Positions 1 through 7,810 of a stretch of DNA of 35,994 nt are shown piece after piece. The notes below the pieces were generated by a model. That model was not told the DNA's origin, did not search any database, and saw only the letters and a list, made by a program, of their open reading frames with translations. This DNA is from Prevotella sp. UBA1705. Its GTDB lineage: Bacteria > Bacteroidota > Bacteroidia > Bacteroidales > Bacteroidaceae. The stretch is taken from contig DCJH01000019.1 of assembly GCA_002317385.1 (NCBI GenBank), positions 1-35,994 of the forward strand, read 5' to 3'. How positions within the stretch are numbered: the first letter of the stretch is position 1; every line of letters starts with the position of its first letter. Both the position numbers and the translations under genes were made by a program.

Positions 1-1907
1 CCACGACGCTTGTTCAAGTCACCGATCACGTCACCCATGTTCTCCTCCGGAGTAACAACCTCTACCTTCATGATAGGCTCCATCAAAACGGGACCTGCCT
101 TCTGGCAAACGTTCTTGAAGGCTGCGTGGGCAGCGAGCTCAAATGAAATCTGGTCAGAGTCAACCGGGTGGAAGCTACCATCTACGAGGGTAACCTTCAT
201 ATCGGTCATCGGGAAGCCACCGAGCACACCGGCCTTCAGGCAATCCTTGAAGCCCTTCTCTACGGCGGGGATGAACTCCTTAGGCACGTTACCGCCCTTC
301 ACCTCATTGATGAACTGCAGGTCGCCCTCCTTGTAGTCCTCATCCTTCGGACCGATGTTAACGATGATATCGGCAAACTTACCGCGACCACCACTCTGCT
401 TCTTGTAAACCTCACGCCAGTTCTCTACATTCTTGGTGATAGCCTCCTTGTAGTTCACCTGCGGCTTACCCTGGTTACACTCAACCTTGAACTCACGCTT
501 CAGACGGTCGATGATGATGTCGAGGTGGAGCTCACCCATACCAGAGATAATGGTCTGACCACTCTGCTCGTCGGTATGAACGGTAAATGTCGGGTCCTCT
601 TCTGCGAGCTTGGCAAGACCGTTGTCCAGTTTGGCAACGTCGGCCTGGCTCTTCGGCTCAACAGCGATAGAGATCACAGTGTCGGGGAAGGTCATAGACT
701 CCAGCACGATGGGGTGAGCCTCGTCGCAGAGCGTATCACCAGTGCGGATATCCTTGAAACCTACACCTGCGCCGATATCGCCGGCGTCGATGCTCTCCAT
801 AGGAATCTCCTGATGAGAGTTCATCTGGAACAGACGGCTGATGCGCTCACGCTTGCCCGAACGGGGATTGTAAACGTAAGAACCGGCAGCAACCTTACCA
901 GAGTAAACACGGAAATATACCAGACGGCCCATGAACGGGTCGGTAGCAATCTTAAATGCGAGAGCTGAAGTAGGCTCGTTCTCATCCGGCTTGCGGTCTT
1001 CCTCTTCCTCAGACTCAGGATTGGTACCCACGATAGCGGGAGTATCAACTGGTGAGGGCAAGAAAGCGCAGATGTAGTCGAGCAGCGGCTGCACACCCTT
1101 GTTCTTATAAGAAGAACCGAGCAGCACCGGGCAGCATTCCATCGTCACACAACCCTTACGGATAGCACGCATCAACTCCTCTTCTGTGATGGTCTCGGGA
1201 GCGTCAAGATACTTCTCCATGAGATCGTCGTCGAAGTTGGCTGCGCCCTCGAGCAGTTTCTCGCGCCACTCCTCAGCCTCATCGGCGAGGTTTGCGGGAA
1301 TCTCCTCTACATCATACTCAGCACCCATGGTCTCATCGTGCCACAGGATAGCCTTCATCTTGATCAGGTCTACTACGCCCTTGAAGTTCTCCTCAGCACC
1401 GATAGGAATCTGGATAGCGATAGGATTGGCACCCAGCACGTCCTTCATCTGCTGTACAGTCTCGTAGAAGTCGGCACCAGAGCGGTCCATCTTGTTCACA
1501 TATCCCAAACGGGGTACATTATATTTGTCAGCCTGACGCCATACGGTCTCACTCTGAGGCTGAACACCGTCGGCAGCCGAATAAGTTGCCACGGCACCGT
1601 CGAGCACACGCAGTGAACGCTCCACCTCAGCGGTAAAGTCCACGTGTCCCGGAGTATCGATCAAGTTGATCTTGAACGACTTGCCGTTCCAGTTCCAGTT
1701 ACAGGTCGTTGCAGCAGAAGTGATCGTAATACCACGCTCCTGCTCCTGAGCCATCCAGTCCATAGTGGCTGCACCATCATGTACCTCACCAATCTTATGA
1801 GTCTTACCTGTGTAGAACAGGATACGCTCCGATGTCGTTGTCTTACCGGCATCGATGTGGGCCATAATACCGATGTTGCGAGTCAGCTGTAAATCGCGAT
1901 TTGCCAT
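1..1907 (-). CDS. fusA: Elongation factor G, C-terminus cut by window start
   Basis: Translational GTPase that drives ribosome translocation and, with ribosome recycling factor, ribosome splitting. The start at 1907 gives MANRDLQLTRNIGIMAHIDAGKTT, with the P-loop AHIDAGKT at about residues 16-23. DTPGHVDF (G3) and NKMD (G4) follow. The last visible residues, MGDVIGDLNKRRG, belong to domain V. About 635 residues are present, so roughly 70 C-terminal residues of a normal EF-G of about 705 lie outside the window. An acidic linker (PESEEEEDRKPDENE) lies between the GTPase domain and domain II. The gene follows rpsG after 30 bp on the same strand, the usual str operon order. Identity is certain; whether this is the only EF-G copy in the genome cannot be seen. 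Confidence 0.97.
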   Translation of the reverse strand, partial: MANRDLQLTRNIGIMAHIDAGKTTTSERILFYTGKTHKIGEVHDGAATMDWMAQEQERGITITSAATTCNWNWNGKSFKINLIDTPGHVDFTAEVERSLRVLDGAVATYSAADGVQPQSETVWRQADKYNVPRLGYVNKMDRSGADFYETVQQMKDVLGANPIAIQIPIGAEENFKGVVDLIKMKAILWHDETMGAEYDVEEIPANLADEAEEWREKLLEGAANFDDDLMEKYLDAPETITEEELMRAIRKGCVTMECCPVLLGSSYKNKGVQPLLDYICAFLPSPVDTPAIVGTNPESEEEEDRKPDENEPTSALAFKIATDPFMGRLVYFRVYSGKVAAGSYVYNPRSGKRERISRLFQMNSHQEIPMESIDAGDIGAGVGFKDIRTGDTLCDEAHPIVLESMTFPDTVISIAVEPKSQADVAKLDNGLAKLAEEDPTFTVHTDEQSGQTIISGMGELHLDIIIDRLKREFKVECNQGKPQVNYKEAITKNVENWREVYKKQSGGRGKFADIIVNIGPKDEDYKEGDLQFINEVKGGNVPKEFIPAVEKGFKDCLKAGVLGGFPMTDMKVTLVDGSFHPVDSDQISFELAAHAAFKNVCQKAGPVLMEPIMKVEVVTPEENMGDVIGDLNKRR

Positions 1908-1937
1908 TGTGTTATTATCCTTTTAGAAGTGTCTTAA

Positions 1938-2414
1938 TTAGAATCTGAAGTGAGCGAAGGCACGGTTAGCCTCAGCCATACGGTGCATATCCTCCTTACG
2001 CTTGAAGGCACCACCCTGATTGTTATAGGCGTCCATGATCTCAGCAGCCAGCTTGTCGGCCATGCTCTTGCCACCGCGCTTGCGGGCAAAGGCAATCATA
2101 TTCTTCATAGAAACACTCTCCTTACGGTCAGCACGAATCTCAGTAGGTACCTGGAAAGTAGCACCACCGATACGGCGGCTCTTCACCTCTACCAACGGAG
2201 TGATGTTGTCGAGAGCCTGCTTCCAGATTTCCAGAGGAGACTTCTCCTCCTTCTCCGACTTAGACTTCACGATGTCAAGTGCTTTGTAGAAGATTTCGTA
2301 CGAGGTATTCTTCTTACCATCATACATCAAGTGGTTCACGAACTTTGAGACCTTCTGGTCACCGAAAACTGGATCCGGCAGGATCACACGCTTCTTTGGT
2401 TTTGCTTTTCTCAT
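1938..2414 (-). CDS. rpsG: 30S ribosomal protein S7
   Basis: Primary 16S rRNA-binding protein of the small-subunit head, near the E and P sites. The 158-residue product starts MRKAKPKKR and shows the S7 core: KFVNHLMYDGKK, a helix with ALDNITPLVEVKSRRIGGATFQVP at about residues 67-91, and the C-terminal AFAHFRF. The length matches bacterial S7 (about 156-158). It lies between rpsL, 183 bp upstream, and fusA, 30 bp downstream, and is presumably cotranscribed with them. In enterobacteria S7 represses its own operon by binding the rpsL-rpsG spacer. Here that spacer is long and contains a strong hairpin, but any control through it is inference. Confidence 0.98.
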   Translation of the reverse strand: MRKAKPKKRVILPDPVFGDQKVSKFVNHLMYDGKKNTSYEIFYKALDIVKSKSEKEEKSPLEIWKQALDNITPLVEVKSRRIGGATFQVPTEIRADRKESVSMKNMIAFARKRGGKSMADKLAAEIMDAYNNQGGAFKRKEDMHRMAEANRAFAHFRF

Positions 2415-2542
2415 TTTGTAATAAAATAAATTCTGCGTGGGGCTGTCATTGAATGTTCTTCAACGCTCACACCTGAGCATTTACTCAACCTGTTTTAACT
2501 TCTCCAGCAAAACTAAAAATAAATGGATTGTATAAAAGCTTC

Positions 2543-2582
2543 GAGCCCTTGGTCTCAAGCACTTGCTTGCGACCCCCGGCTC
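2543..2582 (-). promoter_or_regulatory. Nested stem-loop in the rpsL-rpsG spacer
   Basis: On the minus strand, three nested pairings follow the rpsL stop after about 15 nt: GAGCC with GGCTC, GGTC with GACC, and CAAGC with GCTTG around an AAGT loop. The tract after it (AGCTTTTATAC) is too poor in T for a convincing terminator, so an attenuator, an mRNA processing site or a protein-binding structure is more likely. Two weaker hairpins (TGAG..CTCA and TTGAA..TTCAA) lie further towards rpsG. The pairing is seen directly; the role is inferred. Confidence 0.6.
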
Positions 2583-2597
2583 TTAGCATTGATTTTC

Positions 2598-2978
2598 TTA
2601 CTTCTTAGCCTTAGGACGCTTAGCTCCATACTTGGAACGGCGCTGTGTGCGGTTGGCCACACCGGCTGTATCGAGCGTACCACGAACAATGTGATAGCGC
2701 ACACCGGGAAGGTCCTTCACACGACCACCACGTACCAAAACGATAGAGTGCTCCTGAAGGTTGTGACCTTCTCCGGGAATATAGGAGTTCACTTCCTTCT
2801 GGTTTGTCAAACGAACACGGGCAACCTTACGCATTGCCGAATTAGGCTTCTTAGGCGTTGTGGTGTAGACACGAACGCAAACGCCACGACGCTGAGGACA
2901 TCCGTCCAAAGCGGGAGACTTGCTCTGGTCTGCAATAACGCTTCTGCCTTTACGTACTAACTGTTGAATAGTAGGCAT
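2598..2978 (-). CDS. rpsL: 30S ribosomal protein S12
   Basis: Small-subunit protein at the decoding centre that monitors codon-anticodon pairing. The 126-residue product starts MPTIQQLVRKGR and has the invariant TTTPKKPNSA loop (residues 39-48) and GGRVKDLPGVRYH further on. The lysines whose substitution usually gives streptomycin resistance (K43 in PKKP, and the K of RVKDLP) are both wild type, as is the neighbouring aspartate that is often methylthiolated. It is the first gene of the visible str operon. A TAnnTTTG box lies about 110 bp upstream and no Shine-Dalgarno sequence precedes the AUG; the leader is AT-rich, as expected in Bacteroidetes. Confidence 0.98.
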   Translation of the reverse strand: MPTIQQLVRKGRSVIADQSKSPALDGCPQRRGVCVRVYTTTPKKPNSAMRKVARVRLTNQKEVNSYIPGEGHNLQEHSIVLVRGGRVKDLPGVRYHIVRGTLDTAGVANRTQRRSKYGAKRPKAKK

Positions 2979-3088
2979 AATTTTACTTTTTAATTTATAT
3001 ATTTATTTTATTTAAAATCAATGCATTACGGGCAAACACATACCATATCCATCTAAAGGTACATATACAATACACCCGTTTCGGGGTG

Positions 3089-3096
3089 CAAAGGTA
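3089..3096 (-). promoter_or_regulatory. Promoter -7 box for rpsL-rpsG-fusA
   Basis: TACCTTTG on the minus strand matches the Bacteroidetes primary-sigma -7 consensus TAnnTTTG exactly. It would start transcription near 3082, giving a leader of about 105 nt before rpsL. No good TTTG -33 element is seen at the usual distance. Confidence 0.65.
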
Positions 3097-3538
3097 CAAA
3101 GAATCCCTTAAAACACCTATTAAATGGAATTAAAAATAATACTGCAAAAGAGTGAATTAAATATATTTAACAGTAGTTTGAAAAAAATATTACCAATCCG
3201 AATCCTCAAAGCATCCCATAGCTTTACACTACATCATAGCCAAGGCCTCATTTATGACTCCAACTTCGGCCAGTTCACGTACAAACCCACTGTCTTCAAG
3301 GGCGAATCCCTTCGCGTACGGAGCAAGCTATTTTCAACTCACGATTCCCCAACCCTGCAGAGCCTGACCCCAATATCAAGGAGATAACAGCCCTTCCGCA
3401 TCAATATCACGCAATCCGTCTACCCTACTTTCAACAAACTCTCTCACACCTTATTATATTATATAGCGCCCTAAGAAATATCCTCATAAATAAGGATGGT
3501 TTTTCTGTTTTCTTTACACCACTTTATACAAAACCTTT

Positions 3539-3546
3539 TATCTTTG
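3539..3546 (+). promoter_or_regulatory. Promoter -7 box for the nrf operon
   Basis: TATCTTTG fits TAnnTTTG exactly and predicts a start near 3553, only about 18 nt before the nrfH AUG. The -33 region (TTTACACC) is a poor match, which suits a promoter that needs an activator. Confidence 0.65.
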
Positions 3547-3570
3547 CATCGAAACACTTAAGTTTTTTCT

Positions 3571-4173
3571 ATGAACATTAGTAAACTGACATCATGGAAG
3601 AACCTACTAACCTATAAGCAAAAAGTGGCACTCACCATTTTGGGCGGAATCATTGTCGGCCTGTTTGCTTTGTTTATGTACCTGCTTCGCATGCATACCT
3701 ATATTGTGGGCGATGATCCTGCCGCATGTGTCAACTGCCACATCATGACTCCCTATTACGCCACATGGTCGCGTTCGAGCCATGGACGCGATGCCACGTG
3801 CAACGACTGCCACGTACCCAACAACAACATCCTGGCCCACTATGGCTTTAAGGGGCTCGATGGCATGAAGCATGTAGCCTATTTCGTCACCAACAGTGAG
3901 AAGCAGGCCATCATGGCCGAGTTTGCTTCCGACGAGGTAATCATGGACAACTGCATCCGCTGTCACAAGCAGCTCAACCAGGAATTTGTCAAGACCGGCC
4001 GCATAGACTATATGATGGCCAAGCGCGGTGAGGGCATGGCCTGCTGGGACTGCCACCGCGACGTGCCCCATGGCGGCATGAACACCCTGACGAGCACGCC
4101 CAACGGCGAGAGCCAGGTGCCCATTCCGTCCTCGCCAGTACCCAAGTGGCTACAGAAGGCCTTGGGCCATTAA
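3571..4173 (+). CDS. nrfH: Cytochrome c nitrite reductase, membrane subunit NrfH
   Basis: Tetraheme quinol dehydrogenase of the NapC/NirT family. It is anchored in the inner membrane and passes electrons from menaquinol to NrfA in the periplasm. The product has 200 residues. One transmembrane helix spans about residues 19-39, followed by four haem motifs: CVNCH (53-57), CNDCH (77-81), CIRCH (128-132) and CWDCH (158-162). The first motif continues as CHIM, which fits the NrfH haem 1 site CxxCHxM, where a nearby Met takes part in iron coordination. The AUG at 3571 lies just downstream of a TAnnTTTG box and has no Shine-Dalgarno sequence. nrfA follows after 57 bp. Confidence 0.95.
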   Translation: MNISKLTSWKNLLTYKQKVALTILGGIIVGLFALFMYLLRMHTYIVGDDPAACVNCHIMTPYYATWSRSSHGRDATCNDCHVPNNNILAHYGFKGLDGMKHVAYFVTNSEKQAIMAEFASDEVIMDNCIRCHKQLNQEFVKTGRIDYMMAKRGEGMACWDCHRDVPHGGMNTLTSTPNGESQVPIPSSPVPKWLQKALGH

Positions 4174-4230
4174 TCCCACAATCCCCTCCTTTCGAAATAT
4201 CACCAACGACAATATAAAAATCTTAAGAAT

Positions 4231-5727
4231 ATGGCTAACCAATTAAAGAAATGGCAAGGATGGCTGCTCTTCGGCGGAGCAATAGTCGTCGTATTTTTGC
4301 TTGGGCTCATCTGTTCTTCCCTCTTGGAACGCAGAGCAGAGGTGGCCAGCGTATTCAACAACAGGCGAACACCCATGACCGACTCTATCGTGGCTCAGAA
4401 CGAACAGTTTGCCAAGGACTTCCCCCGCGAGTATGAGACCTGGGCTATGACCGAGGACACTACCTATAAAGGCAAGTACAATTCCTCACAGGAAGTCGAC
4501 GTGCTGGAGAACAACCCCGACATGGTGATACTCTGGGCAGGCTATGCCTTCTCACGCGACTACAACACGCCACGCGGGCACCGTCACGCCGTGGAAGACG
4601 TGACCAAGATCCTGCGCACCGGCAACCCAGGTATCGACGGCGATGCCGACATGCAGCCCGGCACCTGCTGGACTTGCAAGGGTCCCGACGTGCCCAGACT
4701 GATGCGCGAGAAAGGCCTGGCCAATTTCTATGGAGCCAAATGGAGCGACTGGGGCAAGGAGATGATGAACACTGTGGGCTGCTCCGACTGCCACGATGCA
4801 CGCACCATGGACCTCAAGCCGGCACGTCCGGCACTCTATGAAGCCTGGCAGCGCGCAGGCAAAGATATCAGCAAGGCCAGCCATCAGGAGATGCGATCGC
4901 TGGTCTGCGCCCAGTGCCACACTGAATATTATTTTGAGAAAGACAATCGCAACTACCTGAAATTCCCGCAGGACAAGGGCCTCACTTGTGAGGATGCCGA
5001 GGCTTACTACGATAGCATTCTGTTCTACGACTACATCCACCCACTGTCCAAGGCCCACATTCTGAAGGCCCAGCATCCGGGCTACGAGATTTTCAAGCAG
5101 GGCATCCACGGCCAGCGCGGACTGAGCTGTGCCGACTGCCACATGCCCTACAAGCAGGAAGGTGGAATCAAATACACCGACCATCACATCATGTCGCCCT
5201 TGGCCAACATCGACCGTACCTGCCAAACCTGCCACCGTCAGGAAGCCGACGAACTGCGGCGCAACGTGGAAGAGCGTTTCGAGAAGGTGCTTCAGATTCG
5301 TGCTCTGGCCCAACATCAGCTGGCCATTGCCCATATCGAGAGCAAGTTTGCCTGGGATAAGGGAGCCACCGAAGCCGAGATGAAACCCGTGCTCGACGAC
5401 CTGCGCAAGAGCCAGTGGCGCTGGGACTATGCCGTGGCCAGCCATGGAGCAGCCTTCCACGCCCCGCAGGAGTGCATCCGACTGCTGAGCCACAGCCTCA
5501 ACTTCGCCCAGTCGGCCCGCCGCACCATTGCCAAGATTCTGGCCAAGCACGGCTATACTGCCGAGGTGCCTATGCCCGACATCTCTACCAAGGCCAAGGC
5601 GCAGGCCTACATCGGTCTCGACATGCCTACCCTCAAGGACAAGAAGCAGAAGTTCATTCAGACCGTGGTACCCGGATGGATAGAGTCTGCCCGCAAGAAT
5701 AAGCTGTTCATCACGAAACCCATGTAA
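4231..5727 (+). CDS. nrfA: Ammonia-forming cytochrome c nitrite reductase NrfA
   Basis: Pentaheme periplasmic enzyme that reduces nitrite to ammonium with six electrons. The 498-residue protein has an uncleaved-looking N-terminal signal/anchor helix (about 11-30). Its diagnostic active-site haem motif is CWTCK (146-150), with lysine as the axial ligand. Four CxxCH motifs follow: CSDCH (184-188), CAQCH (226-230), CADCH (300-304) and CQTCH (331-335). TEYYF after the third motif and KAQHPGYE (about 279-286) hold the expected active-site Tyr, Gln and His. The length is normal. It receives electrons from NrfH, encoded just upstream, and is followed by two haem-attachment genes. A strong hairpin lies between it and the next gene. 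Confidence 0.97.
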   Translation: MANQLKKWQGWLLFGGAIVVVFLLGLICSSLLERRAEVASVFNNRRTPMTDSIVAQNEQFAKDFPREYETWAMTEDTTYKGKYNSSQEVDVLENNPDMVILWAGYAFSRDYNTPRGHRHAVEDVTKILRTGNPGIDGDADMQPGTCWTCKGPDVPRLMREKGLANFYGAKWSDWGKEMMNTVGCSDCHDARTMDLKPARPALYEAWQRAGKDISKASHQEMRSLVCAQCHTEYYFEKDNRNYLKFPQDKGLTCEDAEAYYDSILFYDYIHPLSKAHILKAQHPGYEIFKQGIHGQRGLSCADCHMPYKQEGGIKYTDHHIMSPLANIDRTCQTCHRQEADELRRNVEERFEKVLQIRALAQHQLAIAHIESKFAWDKGATEAEMKPVLDDLRKSQWRWDYAVASHGAAFHAPQECIRLLSHSLNFAQSARRTIAKILAKHGYTAEVPMPDISTKAKAQAYIGLDMPTLKDKKQKFIQTVVPGWIESARKNKLFITKPM

Positions 5728-5760
5728 GAGAGACTCTACCCTTTGAAAAGCTAACAAACG

Positions 5761-5804
5761 AGAAGTTGTAGGTGAACTATCCACATAGTCTCCCTACAAC
5801 TTCT
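5761..5804 (+). promoter_or_regulatory. Long stem-loop between nrfA and ccsB
   Basis: Perfect 12-bp arms (AGAAGTTGTAGG and CCTACAACTTCT) enclose a second stem, ACTAT/ATAGT, with a CCAC loop. It starts 33 nt after the nrfA stop and ends 19 nt before the next AUG. No T-run follows, so it is more likely an mRNA-stabilising, processing or partial-attenuation element than a full terminator. Its role is inferred from position only. Confidence 0.6.
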
Positions 5805-5823
5805 ATCTTATACCCTTGAACCT

Positions 5824-6723
5824 ATGTGGAAAAAACCTTGGACCTATCGGGAGGGATTCGTCATCGTGCTGGGACTACTCCTGGCAGGCATGATGCTTCA
5901 GTGGAGCGTTGGCCCCATGGAGTGGGTCATCTTCCTGTGGCCGGCCAATCTCATTGCCCTCATCTCATTCTTTCTACTCATGCTGGCCGGCTTCCTGCTG
6001 CGCCGTCGGGCCTACTTTCTCCGCTTCATCTCTACGGGGCGGGCAGCTGTCCCGACGCTCATCGTCGGCTCAATCCTTGTCGTCGTCATGGGCCTCTCGC
6101 CCCAGGTGCCCGAGGGCAAGGCGCCCGTCGACCCCATTGGAATAACCCGGATGCTGAGTTTCTGGCCGTTTATCCTCGTCATTTGCTGGATGATGGTTAT
6201 CGTGGGACTAACGGCTCTCCGACAGATTTTCCACTGGCAGTGGCGCCAGCTGCCCTCTCTCGTCTGCCACATCGGTCTGCTGCTGTGCATGACCGCCGGC
6301 ACACTGGGCTCGGCCGACATGCAGCGGCTCAAGATGTATTGCATGGTCGACACACCCGAGTGGCGCGCCATCGACCACAACGGCAAGGTGCACGAACTGC
6401 CCATTGCCATCGAACTCAAAAACTTTTCCATGACCGAGAACGCCTCCCACCACCTGAAATATGCCTCCGACGTACAGGTCTACACCAAGCAGGGGCAAAA
6501 TATCCTCGGCCATCTGGAGGTGAACAAACCGCTCAACGTCAATGGTTGGACCATCTATCAGTATGGCTACGACCGCAGCATGGGCACCAAGAGCCAGCTG
6601 AGCATCCTTGAATTTGTGGCCGACCCATGGCTGCCGGTGGTCTATGTCGGCATCTACATGATTCTGACAGGAGCCGTTCTCCTGTTCATCACCGCCCAAC
6701 GCAGAAAGGAGGACACGCTATGA
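5824..6723 (+). CDS. Cytochrome c biogenesis protein, ResB/CcsB-like
   Basis: Component of System II cytochrome c maturation; ResB/CcsB works with CcsA to carry haem across the inner membrane and attach it to apocytochromes. The 299-residue protein has about six hydrophobic segments (roughly 13-27, 36-58, 75-91, 114-131, 145-160 and 271-290). A periplasmic stretch of about 100 residues, with HELPIAIELKNF and VNKPLNVNGWTIYQYGYD, has the ResB-like fold signature. It overlaps the following ccsA-like gene by 4 nt (ATGA), which suggests translational coupling. The position behind nrfHA indicates that it serves the nine haems of NrfHA. It is shorter than chloroplast and Bacillus ResB, as is common in Bacteroidetes. 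Confidence 0.85.
   Translation: MWKKPWTYREGFVIVLGLLLAGMMLQWSVGPMEWVIFLWPANLIALISFFLLMLAGFLLRRRAYFLRFISTGRAAVPTLIVGSILVVVMGLSPQVPEGKAPVDPIGITRMLSFWPFILVICWMMVIVGLTALRQIFHWQWRQLPSLVCHIGLLLCMTAGTLGSADMQRLKMYCMVDTPEWRAIDHNGKVHELPIAIELKNFSMTENASHHLKYASDVQVYTKQGQNILGHLEVNKPLNVNGWTIYQYGYDRSMGTKSQLSILEFVADPWLPVVYVGIYMILTGAVLLFITAQRRKEDTL
6705..6712 (+). promoter_or_regulatory. Strong Shine-Dalgarno sequence before ccsA
   Basis: AAAGGAGG lies 7 nt before the AUG at 6720, inside the end of the upstream gene. This is unusual in Bacteroidetes, where most starts lack such a site. It supports 6720 as the start rather than the longer open frame from 6627. Confidence 0.6.
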
Positions 6724-7511
6724 TCTGGCAGTATTTCATCTATTTCGCCTGCTGTGCCATGGTGTGCTGGCTCATCGGAGCATGGGCCGCCTGGAAAAAC
6801 AAGAACTGGCTCGCCTACTCTGCAACCGGCGTGGGCCTGATCATCTTCCTTACCTATATCATTATGATGTGGCAGGCGCTCGACCGTCCGCCCATGCGCA
6901 CCATGGGCGAGACGCGCCTCTGGTACAGCTTCTTCCTGCCGTTGGTGGGTCTCATCGTCTTCAGCCGCTGGAAATACAAGTGGATTCTGAGTTTCTCCAC
7001 ACTGCTGGCCCTGGTGTTCATATGCATCAACGTGCTCAAGCCCGAGATTCATTCCAAGGATATGATGCCCGCCCTGCAGAGCCCCTGGTTCGCTCCCCAC
7101 GTCATTGTCTATATGTTTGCCTACGCCATCTTTGGCGCAGCGTTCGTCCTCGCGGTCTATCTGCTGTTCATCAAGAAGGGCGGCGAGGCCTCGGTTCACG
7201 AGATGGAGATCTGCGACAACCTCATCCAGGTGGGATGGGCATTCCTCACCATCGGCATGATGTTTGGTGCCCTGTGGGCCAAGGAGGCCTGGGGCCACTA
7301 CTGGAGCTGGGATCCCAAGGAGACGTGGGCCGCCGCCACATGGCTTGCCTACCTCGTCTACATCCACTATCGGCTCGACCGGCGCTCCAACACCGTGCTG
7401 GCCTTGTGGATTATCCTCATCAACTTCGCCCTCCTACAAATGTGTTGGTGGGGCATCAACTACCTGCCCAGCGCCCAAGGCGCGAGCGTACACACGTATA
7501 GCATGCAATAG
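6720..7511 (+). CDS. ccsA: Cytochrome c biogenesis protein CcsA (haem handling)
   Basis: System II haem exporter/ligase partner of the CcmC/CcmF/CcsA superfamily. The 263-residue membrane protein has the tryptophan-rich WWD signature WGHYWSWDPKETW (191-203), which binds haem at the periplasmic face. The conserved flanking histidines are at H127 (SPWFAPHV) and H258 (SVHTY). Six or more hydrophobic helices are visible. The AUG at 6720 overlaps the previous stop and has a good Shine-Dalgarno sequence; the open frame extends 31 residues further upstream, but that part is a hydrophilic shadow of the previous gene. It is the last gene of the nrf operon. Confidence 0.93.
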   Translation: MIWQYFIYFACCAMVCWLIGAWAAWKNKNWLAYSATGVGLIIFLTYIIMMWQALDRPPMRTMGETRLWYSFFLPLVGLIVFSRWKYKWILSFSTLLALVFICINVLKPEIHSKDMMPALQSPWFAPHVIVYMFAYAIFGAAFVLAVYLLFIKKGGEASVHEMEICDNLIQVGWAFLTIGMMFGALWAKEAWGHYWSWDPKETWAAATWLAYLVYIHYRLDRRSNTVLALWIILINFALLQMCWWGINYLPSAQGASVHTYSMQ

Positions 7512-7704
7512 AAAAGCTATTCCTCGACAGAGAAAAGATGTTGAGACAAGCATCTCCTCATACATTCACAACATAGCTATAGCTTTCCAGAGAAGAGAAA
7601 AGTATATTTTGAGGGTATTCTCTTTTGAATATGGCAAGGCTACAGAAAACACCCTTGCCCCATAGCATGAAAAGATATAGAGAGTTTACTAATAGAAACC
7701 ATCA

Positions 7705-7729
7705 TACCATCTGCCTTGCAGAAATGGTA
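7705..7729. other. Small stem-loop downstream of the nrf operon
   Basis: TACCA-TCTGC-CTT-GCAGA-AA-TGGTA can fold into a hairpin about 190 nt after the ccsA stop. There is no T-run on either side. The 259 bp from 7512 to 7770 otherwise hold no gene that can be supported. Confidence 0.4.
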
Positions 7730-7770
7730 CGGTGGCAGGAAGAATAAACAAACAAGGAATCTATAAAAGA

Positions 7771-7803
7771 CCGCGGGGCCTCCAGCAATTGGAGGTCCCG
7801 CGG
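7771..7803 (-). terminator. Strong stem-loop terminator of the S41 protease gene, probably bidirectional
   Basis: CCGCGGG and CCCGCGG, then CCTCCA and TGGAGG, form a GC-rich stem with one mismatched pair and a short loop. On the minus strand it begins 7 nt after the protease stop codon and is followed by TCTTTTATAG. On the plus strand the tail is TTATTCGTT, so it may also stop readthrough from the nrf operon. Confidence 0.8.
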
Positions 7804-7810
7804 TTATTCG

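Larger units (their letters stand above)
2979..3570. other. Divergent intergenic region between rpsL and nrfH
   Basis: This 592-bp stretch carries the outward promoters of the str operon (minus) and the nrf operon (plus), described separately. Just downstream of the str -7 box, CACCC/GGGTG (3073-3088) could form a small hairpin at the mRNA 5' end. ATCCT-N8-AGGAT (3480-3497) is a weak dyad about 64 bp upstream of the expected nrf start. An open frame at 3124-3387 shows no recognisable protein and is not called. Nothing else was seen. Confidence 0.6.

Noticed and set aside
3124..3387. 87-codon plus-strand frame upstream of nrfH
   Set aside because: Low-complexity, AT-driven composition at its start, no recognised domain, no promoter box, and it lies in the divergent promoter region.
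3480..3497. FNR-type site before the nrf operon
   Set aside because: The dyad is ATCCT-N8-AGGAT, which does not match the TTGAT-N4-ATCAA FNR consensus; it is kept only as a weak dyad.
4552..5784. 410-codon frame antisense to nrfA
   Set aside because: Mirror of a highly biased coding sequence; no domain, and nrfA on the other strand is certain.
6627..6719. 31-residue N-terminal extension of CcsA
   Set aside because: It is an out-of-frame shadow of the previous gene; the AUG at 6720 has a good Shine-Dalgarno sequence and starts with a membrane helix.
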